From Theobroma cacao (Eukaryota > Streptophyta > Magnoliopsida > Malvales > Malvaceae): a stretch of 64,000 nt of DNA. Under the pieces are notes generated by a model. The model saw nothing but the letters and a program-made list of their open reading frames with translations. It had not been told where the DNA came from and did no database searches. This document shows, one piece after another, positions 1 to 12,577 of the stretch (position 1 is the stretch's first letter; each line of letters begins with the position of its first letter). The stretch is taken from the NCBI RefSeq assembly GCF_000208745.1, contig NC_030858.1:8784466-8848465 (forward strand), written 5' to 3'. Made by a program: the position numbers and the translations under genes.

Positions 1-392
1 AAAAAAATTTCACCCACCACCTATTCCGACGGATTTTCCAATGGATTTCCGTTGGAATTTTCCAACGGAAAACTATCTGTTGGAAATCTGTCGAAAAGTT
101 AAAGGACTCAAAAAATTTTAAAGCCCACTAAATTTTTCAACGGAATTTTTCGTTAGAAATAATATTTTTTTTAATTTTTTCCCAAAAATATTTTATACAT
201 TTTATAAATATTATTAATCTTTTATAAAAAATGATATTAATAAAAGCAAATATATACATATTGAAGTTTATAATATTTAAAAGTTTAAGTATGTTTTCCT
301 TTGATTATTTTTATACATTTTTTAAAACTTTATTGAATCATACATTATAAATTAATAATTCAAAATTCATTAATTTTATAACATTAAAAAAT

Positions 393-644
393 NNNNNNNN
401 NNNNNNNNNNNNNNNNNNNNNNNNNNNNNNNNNNNNNNNNNNNNNNNNNNNNNNNNNNNNNNNNNNNNNNNNNNNNNNNNNNNNNNNNNNNNNNNNNNNN
501 NNNNNNNNNNNNNNNNNNNNNNNNNNNNNNNNNNNNNNNNNNNNNNNNNNNNNNNNNNNNNNNNNNNNNNNNNNNNNNNNNNNNNNNNNNNNNNNNNNNN
601 NNNNNNNNNNNNNNNNNNNNNNNNNNNNNNNNNNNNNNNNNNNN
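393..644. other. Assembly gap (252 N)
   Basis: A run of N inside the CACTA interior, followed directly by a (TA)n microsatellite at 645-670, which probably caused the break in the assembly. Confidence 0.99.

Positions 645-670
<26 letters not shown>
645..670. repeat. (TA)n microsatellite
   Basis: Thirteen uninterrupted TA units abut the gap. The following 700 bases to about 1440 are very AT-rich and hold no gene that I can see. Confidence 0.95.
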
Positions 671-675
<5 letters not shown>

Positions 676-2407
676 TATTAAGTATCTTACATATATAATA
701 ATATATTATAATTATTACACCTATATTTTATATGTTAGCTTATAATAAATTTTATTTATATGATTACATTTAATAACTTTATTAGTAATTATTACTTTAA
801 TTTTCATAACATATTGTTTGCAATTAGTTATTAGTTATACAAACTTTGTAATATATACATATAATATTATAACATATAATTTGTGTCATTAATATGTATA
901 TAATAAAATAATATAACATTATGCTTCACATTGATTATATTCATGTAAGATAATTCTAAATTGGAGTAAGTGCGTCATTCTTTACGATTAATTTCATATT
1001 ATAATTTTAAAAATTGAAATCATGGGTATTTATAAATATATAACCATATAAGGTATACAAAAATAATAATACTTGATGTATACTAATGTTAGTTAATATA
1101 AATTAAGAAGTATTGATAGTAAATTTAAATTAAATAATATACTATGTAATATAAATATATAACTTATATATATTGATATTGAAGTAATTTACATTTAACA
1201 AGTAATATACTTGTTTAATAACTAATAAACAATATGTTATATAAATAACAAAATAGTATTATACATTTGATAATATTAATTAATATATAATAAGTATATT
1301 AATACTAATAGTTCATTAAAATATATATATATCAACTGGTTGTGATAAAACTCGAACTCAAACATTGAAAATGAAAATTCAAAAAATCTACCAACTTTAC
1401 CAATAATTCTTATAAATAATTAACTATCTAATAAGAAACCCATGTCAAATACTATATAACTAGGCCTACATGCCCAACTCTTTCCCCAAATCTTTTCCCA
1501 AATTTTCAATCTTTCCTGCCTTAGTCTCATCCCCTGTCCCTTGCCGCCCCTTGCCCTGCCTTGCCTTTACTTCCTCCCTTTTCCTGGTCCCTCTCTACTT
1601 ATCTTTCCCTCCCTTAGATCTACTCTCAATCAAATCAAAAGAAATCTAATTTTAGAAGGCTTGGCATGTATGGGGTCTGGCATGTGTATCGCTTTCAAAG
1701 GTGGCAGGTCGTGGAAATGAAAGACTGTGTCAGGGAGATCTCTGAAGCTCTCAGTGGTTTGTTCATCAAGTTTCAGGGAATTGAAGGAAGGCGGCAAAGG
1801 AAGAAGCACCAGAGGCATAAAAGTAAAAAGTGGGGATTTTGAGATCTTTTCCCATGGATAGACTAGAAGTGTAGAAATATCTATGACAAAAGTAGAGATC
1901 TTGTGATCTTTTGAGATTTCCTAAAGAGAAAGGAGTGTGTTGGGCGCATGGAGGCGGACAAATTGGAAATAAATCGCAGCACCGTTGCATTTTTGGTCCA
2001 TGGAGACGGAGATGGATGGGAAGCGGCGAAAGGAGATGGATGGGTAGGCTTGGGAGGCAGAATTGATGTAGGAGATTATGCTTGAGGTGTCCCAAAAACC
2101 AGTAGTAAAGAGGATGGTGATGGAAAATTGGTAGTTTCACTGTTGTAGGATGAGTTTGCCTAGCTCCTCCATTGACACCACATGGCCCAAGCCTGGCGAT
2201 AGGTAGAGCACTATCGTTTCTTGCATTTTTTTTGCTTTCTTTACTTGACTGTCTCTTCAGTCTTCAGCTATGACTACTTGTGTTTGTTTGAAGAGGTAGA
2301 GGAGCCAAAAAAGGTTATAACTTCTGAAAAAGCACAAAACACAATGACTTGGGGGCAAGAGGGTTGAACTGCGGGATTCTGAAATAATAAAAATTATAAT
2401 GTTATCA

Positions 2408-2685
2408 TCTAAATTCCGTTGGAAATTTCCAACAGAATTTTTTTCAAAGAAATTTTCCGGTGGAAAACTATTTCCAACGAAATTTTTTGTCTGAATTCTC
2501 TTTTCCAAAGGAAATTTCGTTGGAAATTTCCAACGTAATTCTTTCTGCAGTGTTTGCCAACGAAATTCCAATGGGATAGTAATCAGAAAACAAATTTTTT
2601 CAATGGAAAGTATTACCGACGAGGCTTTTATCGACGGAGTTTTCAACGAATTTTTTCGTTGGAAATAGGTTGTTTTTTTGTAGTG
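2408..2685. repeat. CACTA subterminal repeat array and terminus
   Basis: At least eight copies of a 12-16 base motif around TTCCGTTGGAAA are packed in both orientations, with mutated copies such as ccgacgagg and tcgacggag. In this superfamily such arrays are the transposase-binding region. The array ends at the TAGTG terminus (2681-2685). Confidence 0.75.
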
Positions 2686-2978
2686 TCTTCAACCATCCAC
2701 ATGGTAACAAATGTTTCAAAATATTTAATTAAATTATCTAACAAATCAAAATATAAATAGTAGTGCAATCATCCATATGTAGCATCCAATGCTTTATATA
2801 GCCTATCAATGTGGTCAACTCCTTAGCTAAGATCCTACTCATCTTTGTCCTTGGTTTCTGCAACATGTCATACATATTAGAACCAACATAAGGTATCATA
2901 TACCTTCATAACATAAAGTAGTATATCTTAACAAATAGTACCTAAATTAAAAACTTCTACAAGCTTTTTTTTCGATAG

Positions 2979-3769
2979 ATACTCCTTGCAATTTCTCCTC
3001 CAATGCCTAAGCTTGCTATAGTGATGGCAAATCTTTTGTCCTTTTTGACACCTTTTTTAGGCTTAATTGCCTTTTTAGCTTGGGACTCTATCTTTTTTCC
3101 CTATTAGGCTTTCTTATTCTTAAGCTTCTTTGGGGCCTTTGAAGAGGAAACTAGAAGTAAAGCTCCTTCATCCTTCTTGGTGAACCTCTCTGCCGTGACC
3201 ACTATATTTAGAAGTTCAAGAATAATGGCTTCCAATTGATTCATATGGAAGTTCAACACAAACTGATTGAAATTGTCAAGAAGAGATTGTAGAGCTAAGT
3301 CTATACTTAGCTCATGATCCATCGCTAGTCCTAATTGTCCAAGCCTCTCAATGAGTCTAATTATCTTCAGCACATGGGATCTGACAGAACTACTTTCTAC
3401 CATCTTACGTCGAAACAATTCCTTAGAAATCTCACATCTCTTAGTGCATCCCTTTTTATCAAACAATTCTTTAAGGTGAAGAATCTTGGATTGAACATGC
3501 ATGTGCTCATGCTACTTTTGGAGCTCAGATATCATATTGGCTAGCATCATGCATGTTACCTACTCATCGTTTTCCTTGTGACACTAATATGCTTCCCACT
3601 TCTCAACACTATCATCATCAACAGGGATTGGTGGAATAAGAGTGTCAAAGACATAAGATTTATTTTCTTATTTCAAGACAATCTTGAGGTTCCGAAACCA
3701 ATTCAGAAAGTTTGGGCCAGTGAGTTTGTTTGCATCCAAGATGCTCCGAAGTGACAAGTTATTAGACAT
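2979..3769 (-). pseudogene. copia gag pseudogene (capsid plus half zinc knuckle)
   Basis: The start is the ATG at 3769-3767, opening with MSNNLSLRSILDANKLTGPN, the usual N-terminus of copia gag. The capsid-like part (open at 3502-3104) contains VRSHVLKIIRLIERL and ELSIDLALQSLLDNF, typical of the gag UBN2 domain. The zinc-knuckle half HWRRNCKEY is readable at 3005-2979, but in another frame. At least four in-frame stops (in the first 85 codons and near the knuckle) and frame changes show that it is not translated. It sits about 3.2 kb from the primer-binding site. Confidence 0.85.
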
Positions 3770-6700
3770 TTGCAATGTATATAAAATATGCCTAAATAAA
3801 ATAAAATAAAAGCAATAGGTAAATAACATGCATAAACTATTTAAAATAAGGTTTTAGAATTTTAAATAGTACTTTCACTATTTTTATGCAAAATGATAAC
3901 CCTCAAAATCATTTCAGAAAGTCTCTTCTAGGATCTTTTTAGTGGGCTAGGACCCCATTCAACATATCATAACCTTGAGTGTGCTCAACAAGCCAGGATA
4001 TGCCTAATTGGGTAGATAACTTAATTTGACGATCACATCTCTTATGTGACTCCTAGATTTAATTAAGTGACAGCTCATTGTCTAAGTATATCATATATAC
4101 TTTGTTTAACTATTGCTTCTAGTTTCATAATAATCAAGTTTTTAAGCATCCGAATTTTATTAAACTAGTTGAATAAGACCCACCAATAGCTTAAACATAT
4201 TTGCGTAAAAGTGTGACCTTGAGTATGCTCAATAAGCTTTTGATTAAAAGAGCAGCCAAGTTATCTTGCTATGTGGTGGAAGGTAACTTAATCATGCGTG
4301 ACATGTGACTCAATATTTTATGAAGGATTTATCATTTTCGTTTTACAAAGGTCTCATTTGATTAGCATGCATAGCATTTACTATATTGCATAAAATAACA
4401 TTTACTATATTGCATAAAATTAAATCTATCACATGTTGTTCTACTAGGATGGTTATGACCTTTTCTGCTCTATTTTCCTTGAGCCATCAAAGAAAACTAG
4501 TTGGTCAAATCCTAAGGGATAACATATGTTAAGCACTTCATGCCTTAGCTTGCATCCACCTTTAGCTCTTCATAGCACCTTGGATCTCCATCTTCAGATT
4601 TACAAAATTTCTTTCCTAATCTAATCTTATTTTTAGTTATAATTGAATGTAAAAATCTCGAGTTACATTCGAGGGAAGTTAGATAAGAAGAGACTTTTAT
4701 AAACCCAAAATGTAAGAGATAAAGTAGGGTTCGCAGACCTTATTCAAAAAATTACCATAAAAAGCCATTTAATCATTTGTCCACAATCCTATTAAATCTA
4801 TAGTTCATAACCATCCTCATACATCCACAATATAATTACGCACATATAAGTAAATACAAACATGTTTCACATGATGATGATCTTGCATTTCTTTTGAAAA
4901 ATGTCATCCATCATTTGAAGACCATAATCCCAATAATTCGATACATTCTTGTGGAAACATAATTTGCAAAACACCTTAATCAAATCATTTACTAAGTGAT
5001 TAATCCTATTAATAAGTTTAGTCAATTCAAATCCGATTTGAAAATCTATCTAGATTAGTAGTTCATTTTAATTATAATGTTAAACCATTTAGGAAACTTT
5101 ACAAATTTAGATATCCATCTTAAATGTTATAAGAAAGTTCCATAACTATTTAAGACATTCCAACATATTTGGAAACATGTCAACTATGTCTTAACACATT
5201 AGGAGACTTGCATATATGGTCCCAATCAAATTTGAAGTGTTGTCTGAAATAGATTATGTGTCTTAAACACTTTAGGATTTATCCTTATCTATTTAATTAT
5301 CTTGTAATAATTATCTTACCATTTAAGACTTCTAATCCATGTTATAATCTTTAAATAATTTGGTAAAATAATTCCTTTTTAATTAAATTTGTGTAATTGG
5401 ATTACATGAATATCTTCTAAAGAATATCCATAAAATTTACCAAAAATAATCTAATCATTATTTAATTTTAATTGGTCAATCAATCCTATTGATTTCAGAG
5501 TTATCTAATCTTATTGAATAAGATTTTAATTAAGAGATTTGATATTAAATGATTACATCCTACATCCAAACTCTTTGTTTTTAAGCATATATTCTTAACA
5601 TTTAAGAGTCAATGATCAACTAAGAAAAGAATCCTCCACGATCATTGAGTGCCAAATTTGTTTAGCAAACAACTTCTTTCCATAAAACGGTTCCATTCAT
5701 GGCAATAGGAGGTGTGGCATCCATGTGTGGCGGCACCATGCACAACTTTTGTCATGAGTGTCATTTCACATATAAAGAACATTCTTTTAATTTAGTTAAG
5801 CGTCCAACCACTTAAAAATTAATACAAATTAAAAATTTTATCCTTTAATTGAACCTTTCAAATGAGGATAACATTATGAGACTTTCAGAATTAATTTTGC
5901 AAGATTATCTTGCCATTCAAAATCGATTTCCAAGCTATAATTGTTCACTAAACTGTTTTCAAACTTGCAATAATTAATAGCTTAAATCAGCTTGTTTGGT
6001 TATGAAAATTTTTATAAATAATTCTCATTGAACATTTTAATAAAGATAATTTTTCTAGATTTTTTTCAGAATTAATCTTCAACAGTTTCTTATCAATTAA
6101 AACCTAAATTCAGGCCAAAATAGTGAGTTAGACAGATTTATATTTGCACTGATTTTTTTGCTTAAAATAAGCATATTTGACCATGATATTTTCCAGAAAT
6201 AATTCTCAAATAAACATTTCAAATAAGAATTTTATTTTGGAATTTTTCAGAATTAATTTCCAAGACTTCCTTGTCAATTAAAATTGAAAATCATGTTAAA
6301 AACTATGTGTGGGATAGATTTTAATTTGTTCTAGTTTTCTTGCTTAAAATGAGCCAATTTGATCATGAACATTTCATGGCCTTGCTATCCACTTATCCAG
6401 CAACTAATATGGAACAATTCCACAAAATTTAGTTGCTAGAAATTTACAAAAAAAAAAAATTGAGTAAGAAGTCCAGCACCAACACGCCACCTAAACATCC
6501 ATCACCATGCATCTTTTTTGAATGTGATTGAAATTCCATCTTATGCAATTTACATTTACATTCAGGGATGCTAACAGAACCTCTTGATTGACCAATTCAG
6601 GATAAGAAACTTCTAGAATGTGTTGATTAGTTTTCGAAACCAAAGTAAAAGGATCAAATCGAAACACGTATGCTGTCATTAGACAACATAAAAACCGATT

Positions 6701-6961
6701 AGTGTTTGCTTCATTAAAAAGATTTATCTCAAATAGTAATTAATCCTAACATTTTAGGATCTTAAACATCATTTAAAATAATCTAAACATGATCTAAATT
6801 ATGAAAAAAAAACGTCTTTGAATTTTAATAAAATTAAAAAAATTAAAAAAACATTCTAAAATCAATTTTTCAAAAAGCGATGCTCAATCAAAAAGAAAAA
6901 TTTTCATAAATTAATCATCAATATATAAACATTTTAAGATAATTAAAAGCCTTGAAGGTTG
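3770..6961 (-). other. Untranslated leader of the copia element, with degenerate tandem repeats
   Basis: About 3.2 kb lie between the primer-binding site and gag with no coding potential in any frame. Around 5880-6300 the sequence cagaattaat and its surroundings recur at 5886, 6067 and 6248, a degenerate tandem array with a period near 181 bp. A second pair of similar blocks (cttgagtgtgctcaacaagc at about 3974 and a variant at about 4216) is also present. Some copia lineages carry a long leader, so this need not be foreign sequence. Confidence 0.5.
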
Positions 6962-6973
6962 CTCTGATACCAC
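6962..6973 (-). promoter_or_regulatory. Primer-binding site of the copia element
   Basis: On the minus strand the sequence is TGGTATCAGAGC, the standard complement of the 3' end of initiator methionine tRNA used by most plant copia elements to start reverse transcription. It lies one base from the LTR end (CCCAACA, 6980-6974), which fixes the LTR boundary. Confidence 0.9.
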
Positions 6974-7281
6974 TGTTGGGATAGGGTCGGCCATGCTTCC
7001 CAATGCAATAAGAATAAAATTACGTAATGAAAACAAATAAAACATACAATACTGGCCTTACATACCTAAGGTCATCTTTAAAGGTCTCTTGATTGTCATT
7101 AAGCATTCACACAATAAACATATGATCATAGATACCTTTATTGATAAAGAAAGTTAGATTCTTTATCTAAAGTCTTGAACAGCCATTTTCATTGACCTCA
7201 CACCTAACTTTGTTTATAGCAAACCAAAGCTATCTAAGAGGCCATTGTGTAGCCTTTGACAAAAGTCCACATGAGGATTAT

Positions 7282-10200
7282 TGTCACGACCCGGTACTCC
7301 TCTCGAGCCCGTGACAACCGTCGTAGTACCCCAATAGACACTCATTTTTTGAAATACCAACCGGGACCCCGCAAGGCTTAATATCAGTATCTTATTTCCC
7401 CCGTGGGTAATTGTTACCAAAAATCATGTTCTAGAAGATTTTAAGCTGTTTCCAACTCAAAACAAATAAAATAATAATTTTCGTCTCACATGGGTATTTT
7501 AGTCATTTTTTTTCAAAAATTTTGAAACCGGCTAAAATGTAATATACGAGTACAAAACATATAATTCATAATCAAAAGTGAGTTTTAAAGTCTAAAATCT
7601 TCATTTAAAACGAAATTTCGATTATTTGGATATAATAAGAAAATAAAAGAAATGTTAAGTAAAATATTCTATTTTCTTATCAAACAATATTTTTAGAGTT
7701 ATACGTAAATAATTTTTGTAGTGTAAAAGTTAAACAAATTTATACATACTGTAATACAGTAAGTCAAAGTATTTAATTTAATTTATAATAATAAGTAGGC
7801 TCCCTAATAAAAAAAAGTAAAGAGGACTATAAACTTACAGTTTGAAGAATGCAAATCCAACAGTAGTCCTCGATGAGATCAGCTATCTACAGTCTAATCT
7901 GAGCCTGAAATAGAGGGAAATGAGGGTGGTGAGATTATAAAATCTCAGTGAGTAAACAAACATCATTCAAAAGATCTAAAGTTCGAGTAAAAGGAGATTA
8001 TTAAAACATTTCATCCAAATAAGTTTTTCATAACATAAGTATTCATATCATTTAAATAGTCAACATGGCTTATGAGTATTTTAAAAAAAACTTGGCTCCT
8101 GCCAAAATTATTCTAGGGAATACCTTGGCCGAGGCATCTTACCGAGTCCGTCAAGGCTGTAAAAATTTCCTATACACGAAAATATATTTTTAGTTTGAAA
8201 AACATAACCGTTCCTTGACGTTAGCGGAGTTCATCGTCACGAGGTGGTTCGGCGTGACGTGGACTCTAATCATACCACAGGAGATATCCTACGCTCCTCT
8301 CCGACCGAGGTACATATTTATATCCGGATTTCGTGCCCCTCTAATAGGCTGGTCCACAGAATCCACCTACTGCAGCAAGCTAAACCCACCATATAATAAA
8401 ATTTTAACAGCATGACATGGCTAATATAATACTACCCGGCCTGCAAGGGTAAAATAAAACAATTCATATAATTCATAAAACGTAGCCCAGCCAGTCATGC
8501 CAATACAATGACAATATAACATAAGTCATCAATTTCCAATCATAAATTACAACATACCGGTGGTCTCCAATTACTCTATTTTCAAAATCGTATTTCGTTT
8601 CAAGACAATTTATAAAATCTTTTCATTTAAACACATTTTTGTTTATAAAACCTAAAATTTGCCATTTAACTCATTTTCATAAAATTTCATCAAAACCGAG
8701 TTAAAACATACTTTAGATAATTAAAATGATGATAAGGTTACTTACAATGTCTAGAGTGGGGATTTTTGAAATACTCAGACTACTGGTTCTTAAGTACGAT
8801 TCCCTTGTCTTTATCAGAAGACTCACCACTTTAACACAGTACAAAATCAAAAAATTCACCACATTGGTACTAAATTGAAATTAAACTAATTTAGACTACT
8901 AATGCATGATATGGAATGCAAAATGTTCGATTAATCGCTTAAATGTAATATTCGACTTAAGTCACACTATACTCGGTCTAATCGGCTAAAACTTCAATTT
9001 AACTCCAAATCAATTTTTTTCACTTTCTACACTCCAATTATACCTAAATTACCTTAGTGACTGTGAATGAGATTCAATTTATCAGTCCCGAGTCAATAAT
9101 CACACATGTCTATACATTAAGCAAAATTCAGATTTTCACACCAAAATTTCCCATTTAATTTCTAGCCTCACCAAACATCAAATATCATCAAAATATCATG
9201 AAATATCATCAATTTCAACCTCAATATTCTCCCTAGAAAATTCGGCCTCTTATGGGTAATGAGAGAAAATTAATTTTTTTCTTGTTGTTTTGTTTCTAAA
9301 TATGCTAAACTAACTAAAAATACTAATATAATTTAGAATCAAATCAATCCAACATCATTCTCTATCCATACCCATTTGNTAAATATGCTAAACTAACTAA
9401 AAACACTAACATAACTTAGAATCAAATCAATCCAACTTCATTCTCTCTCCATACCCATTTGGTCAGCCATGAATTCACCATGAAAACATGAAATTTAATC
9501 ATGAAAAATAAGGAGAAATGCATGGGAAAGGTAGATCACAAGTCAAAATCAAGAAATTTTACCTTTGATTGCTTGATTCCTTGAAATCCCACACTTTTTC
9601 TTCAATTTTCCCACCTAGGTTTTGTGTTTTTCCTTTCCTCTCTTTGTTCTTACTATGGCCGGCCACATGAAGAGAAAATGGGATAAATATGGGCTGATTT
9701 TTATGAAAAATAATAAAATATCCTTACTTGACACATGTCACATGCTTATTAGTCCAATTTTCTTTTTTTTTATACTTTAATAATTATGCTTCCATTCTCC
9801 ACCACATGATTAGTCAAAGGTCAAAATGAGGATAAGGGAAGACCATGTGCTGGACAAGTGTCCTAGTGGTGAAAAATTACGATTTTGCCCATGGAGTGGC
9901 AAAATTACCATTTTACCCTTATGCTCTTAAAAGTACCGAGATTACAATTTTTCACTTCTCAACCTCAAATTATACTCCAACAAGTCAAATATGATCAAAA
10001 TGTTTCAAAAAAATTTTCATTTTGTCCTCAAGTGGCAAAATTACCATTTTACCCCTAGATAGTGAAATTTACAATTTGACTCTAATTTGATCATCGAACT
10101 CCGAATCACCATTTTAAGTCATTATGAGACTTTAAAATTCTCAATTTCACCTTAAATTCTCTATTTGATCTAGTTCGAAGCTTAGTTCAACTTAGTTATA

Positions 10201-10311
10201 CTATTAAGTACACTACCGACTTTTAACGATTTTCGGGGTTTTCCTAGCATGCAAACATGCTATCCATCACATGCATGTCATGACAAGTATTTTATAAGGT
10301 TAGACTTTACA
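7282..10311 (+). mobile_element. Solo LTR of a 3 kb LTR family, copy 1
   Basis: It starts TGTCACGACCCGGTAC and ends GACTTTACA, and is flanked on both sides by the 5-bp duplication ATTAT (7277-7281 and 10312-10316). It has no primer-binding site, polypurine tract or coding capacity, so it is a single LTR left by recombination rather than a complete element. Its length points to a Gypsy-type lineage with giant LTRs, which is inference. Blocks such as tggcaaaattaccattttac recur inside (9896-9918 and 10030-10055). Two further copies, in inverted orientation, occur at 42614-45533 and from 63701. Confidence 0.85.
9297..9461. repeat. Imperfect 83-bp direct duplication with an N at its junction
   Basis: The block beginning tatgctaaactaactaaaaa at 9301 returns at 9384 with about five substitutions, and the single N at 9379 lies at the join. 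This looks like two unmerged alleles or reads placed end to end, rather than a natural repeat. Confidence 0.8.
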
Positions 10312-11818
10312 ATTATGGGAAACCCTACGTTAAGGTGAGATTTCTAAGCCTTACAATGTGCTAGCAAAGTAATGTTCATAACACTTATCTCTAAAGGAAA
10401 AAGAAAGAAAAAACTTTTGGCCGAATAGTCAAGAAGAAAACTAATTTTCTCCTTTATACTCTTCAAAGGTAGCACACATTAGTTGGTTGGTTTTTTTTTT
10501 CTTCTTATTTGAAATTAGGCTTATAGTAAGGTTTATATACTTGGATTAATTTTAGCCCTAATTAGGTTAATTACATAACTTTTATGTAATTATAAATTAA
10601 TCCAATAACTTAATTAAACAATTTTAATTAAGTCCTTAAAAACTTATAAGTCATTAATCAAATAATGAGTACATTAATCAATAACACTAAACGCATATAT
10701 GGTCTTAATCAATTAAGTCCATAATTAATCAATTAAGTCTAAAAGCTTATAAGTCTTTAATTGATTAAGTCCAACCTAATCATCTTTCCCAATTTAATTT
10801 CAATAACCACCTTTTATGTGTGACCCATTATGCTTCTAACATGTTGGCAGTGAAATTAAATTGTAATCTTAATTAATTTAATTCCATAAACCAAAATTGA
10901 CATTTAGCAATGCATTATGGCTACCCAAATATTAGAAGAGTCAGGATGGTTTGACTCAGCTTTTCAGTGATCAGTCTTTCAGTGTAATTCATTCCCTTAT
11001 CTTATATTCTAGAGATGATAAGAGCATGGTGCAATGCATACTTTCATCGTATATTGTTCCCGAGGTTAGATCATTAACTCAATAGAGACTTATGAAACTC
11101 TTTTCTATAATTTCCAAGTCGTCTTGGCCAAGGACTTCAATAAGCTAATATTAACTAAGAACTGTTAGGATATATCCCCTTATTCACTTGGGGTGATGAT
11201 TTCTATCTTAACCATTTATTTATCTTCACATGCTTCATGCTATACTTATAAGCATCATAATTTGGCATCCTTGATTAGGCACCCGTAAAAATGAAATCAA
11301 AGCATAACATCCTATACAAGACAACTTGGTGTCTCAAGTATAAAAAGTATTTATGCGACTGTCACATAAGAAGGATTGCATAAACATTAGAGTGAGATAC
11401 CATATGCACTTCTTATGTCGGTCATGTTCAGTGAACTTGCTTTCTTAAATAAACATCTATATTATAGTTCCAAGTATCTCCATACTTTAATCTATGAGAC
11501 CAGTTGCTTATTTCACAAGTAAAAAACATAGCATGTGCTGATTTGAGCATTATTGATGTCCTGTCTCAATAATATAATGATTAAGAACTATTTAGAGATT
11601 ATGCTTTAATGTATAAAGATCTCATAATTATAAACCATTACAATTCTCATGCAAGACATATTAATCTTATAGATTTTATCCAATTAGACTTATAACCCAT
11701 TATAATTGATGTTTTATTGATGTACAAAAACCTTTAATCATTCAATATGAATGATATCATTGTATGATTGGAACCAAATCTTAACCAATCTTAATTGGCT
11801 GCAAAGTTCATTCCAACA

Positions 11819-12239
11819 TAATGTCTGTGTTAAGATTCGACAAATTTATTTTATGTACAAAGAGTTAATTAATAAGTATGATTTCTCTCTCTCCTCTTTC
11901 TTTCTTGCATTCTCCTTAGTGGGTTTGTTTTTTATTTTTTATTTCAAAATAGTTTTATTTAGAAAGAAAATTGGCATGACCTTTTTAAATAATTTATTGG
12001 CTATACTTGTCCACGTCATATATTAGACTAACAAAATTAGACAAATGTGCAAATTGATGGATAAAAGTATAGTTGGAATATTTAATTGCAAAATTTTTTA
12101 TTCAGATACCAAAATTACTGTTTTACTATAATGGGATATCAAATATCTGTAATTAAAACTGAATCTTTTACATTGGTGATTGGTGGTTGGATCGAAAATT
12201 AAGGAACATGTAGGCTTGGTTTAGATAGTGTGAACTTAC
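11819..12239. other. Intergenic, no gene seen
   Basis: AT-rich sequence between the copia LTR and the cyclophilin promoter. A 91-codon open frame crosses its left edge but starts inside the transposon and resembles nothing. Confidence 0.6.
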
Positions 12240-12577
12240 GATGGTTACGTAGGTGGGATCCGAAGTCGGTCCATAAGAAATGGGCCCCAAGGATACAGTG
12301 AGCTGGGTTCTATGATAACGGCCGAAGGGGAGGAGGATAAAACATGGAGGTCATTTTGAGGGAAAGGGAAGGGCAATCCAGACCAGACACAACACACAAG
12401 TTGTGTGTATTTATCAGACAGTCCATTAACTTCACAGCCCAGTAGAAGCAGCTAGGCCTAGGCTGCTCTTTTTTTTAAGCCGAAAGCCCACTAGGTTTTC
12501 AAAAAACGCCCTCTTCGTGGTTCTCTCTTAATCGTCACTCGCTCGCTCACATTTTTCTGTGGCTCTGCATTTATCAG
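12240..12577 (+). promoter_or_regulatory. Promoter and non-coding first exon of the cyclophilin-RS gene
   Basis: The region becomes GC-richer and carries TGGGCC (12281-12286), followed by several GCCCA-type sequences (cagcccag at 12436, aagcccac at 12485), the site II type bound by TCP factors in housekeeping genes. A first exon ending in CAG at 12577, followed by GTGACC, is a plausible donor of a leader intron. The transcription start cannot be placed exactly. Confidence 0.5.

Larger units (their letters stand above)
1..2685. mobile_element. CACTA (En/Spm-like) transposon, one end visible, probably non-autonomous
   Basis: The right end reads GTAGTG at 2680-2685, the reverse complement of the CACTAC terminus of this superfamily, preceded by a T-run as usual for plant CACTA ends. 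Subterminal arrays of the motif TTCCGTTGGAAATTTCC and its inverted copies occur at 2408-2670 and again at about 20-150, as expected for both subterminal regions of one element. The other terminus lies left of the window. No transposase is recognisable in between; 1480-2250 is richer in G and C and could be captured host sequence, but I cannot name it. A 252-base gap lies inside. The three bases after the end are TCT, the expected 3-bp target duplication, but its partner is outside the window. Confidence 0.75.
2686..11818 (-). mobile_element. Ty1-copia retrotransposon, truncated, minus strand
   Basis: Read on the minus strand the order is 5' LTR (11818 down to 6974), primer-binding site (6973-6962), a leader of about 3.2 kb, and a broken gag (3769-2979). 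Everything after gag, namely protease, integrase, reverse transcriptase, RNase H and the 3' LTR, is absent, because the CACTA element begins at 2685; the remainder may lie left of the window. The LTR is interrupted by a solo LTR of another family at 7282-10311. The element is dead: gag has several in-frame stops. The order gag, then pol cannot be used to assign the lineage because pol is missing. Confidence 0.8.
6974..11818 (-). repeat. 5' LTR of the copia element, interrupted by a solo LTR
   Basis: The LTR begins on the plus strand with TGTTGGGATAGG next to the primer-binding site, and I place its other edge at CATTCCAACA (ending 11818), giving matching TGTTGG/CCAACA inverted termini. Without the 3.03 kb solo LTR and its target duplication the LTR is about 1.8 kb. 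The outer edge is inferred from the termini only, since the partner LTR is missing. Confidence 0.6.

Noticed and set aside
1630..2140. Two overlapping minus-strand frames inside the CACTA element
   Set aside because: No family resemblance and composition like random translation of captured DNA; not enough to call a gene.
7214..7420. A 68-codon minus-strand frame
   Set aside because: Crosses the junction of the copia LTR and the solo LTR, so it cannot be an old gene.
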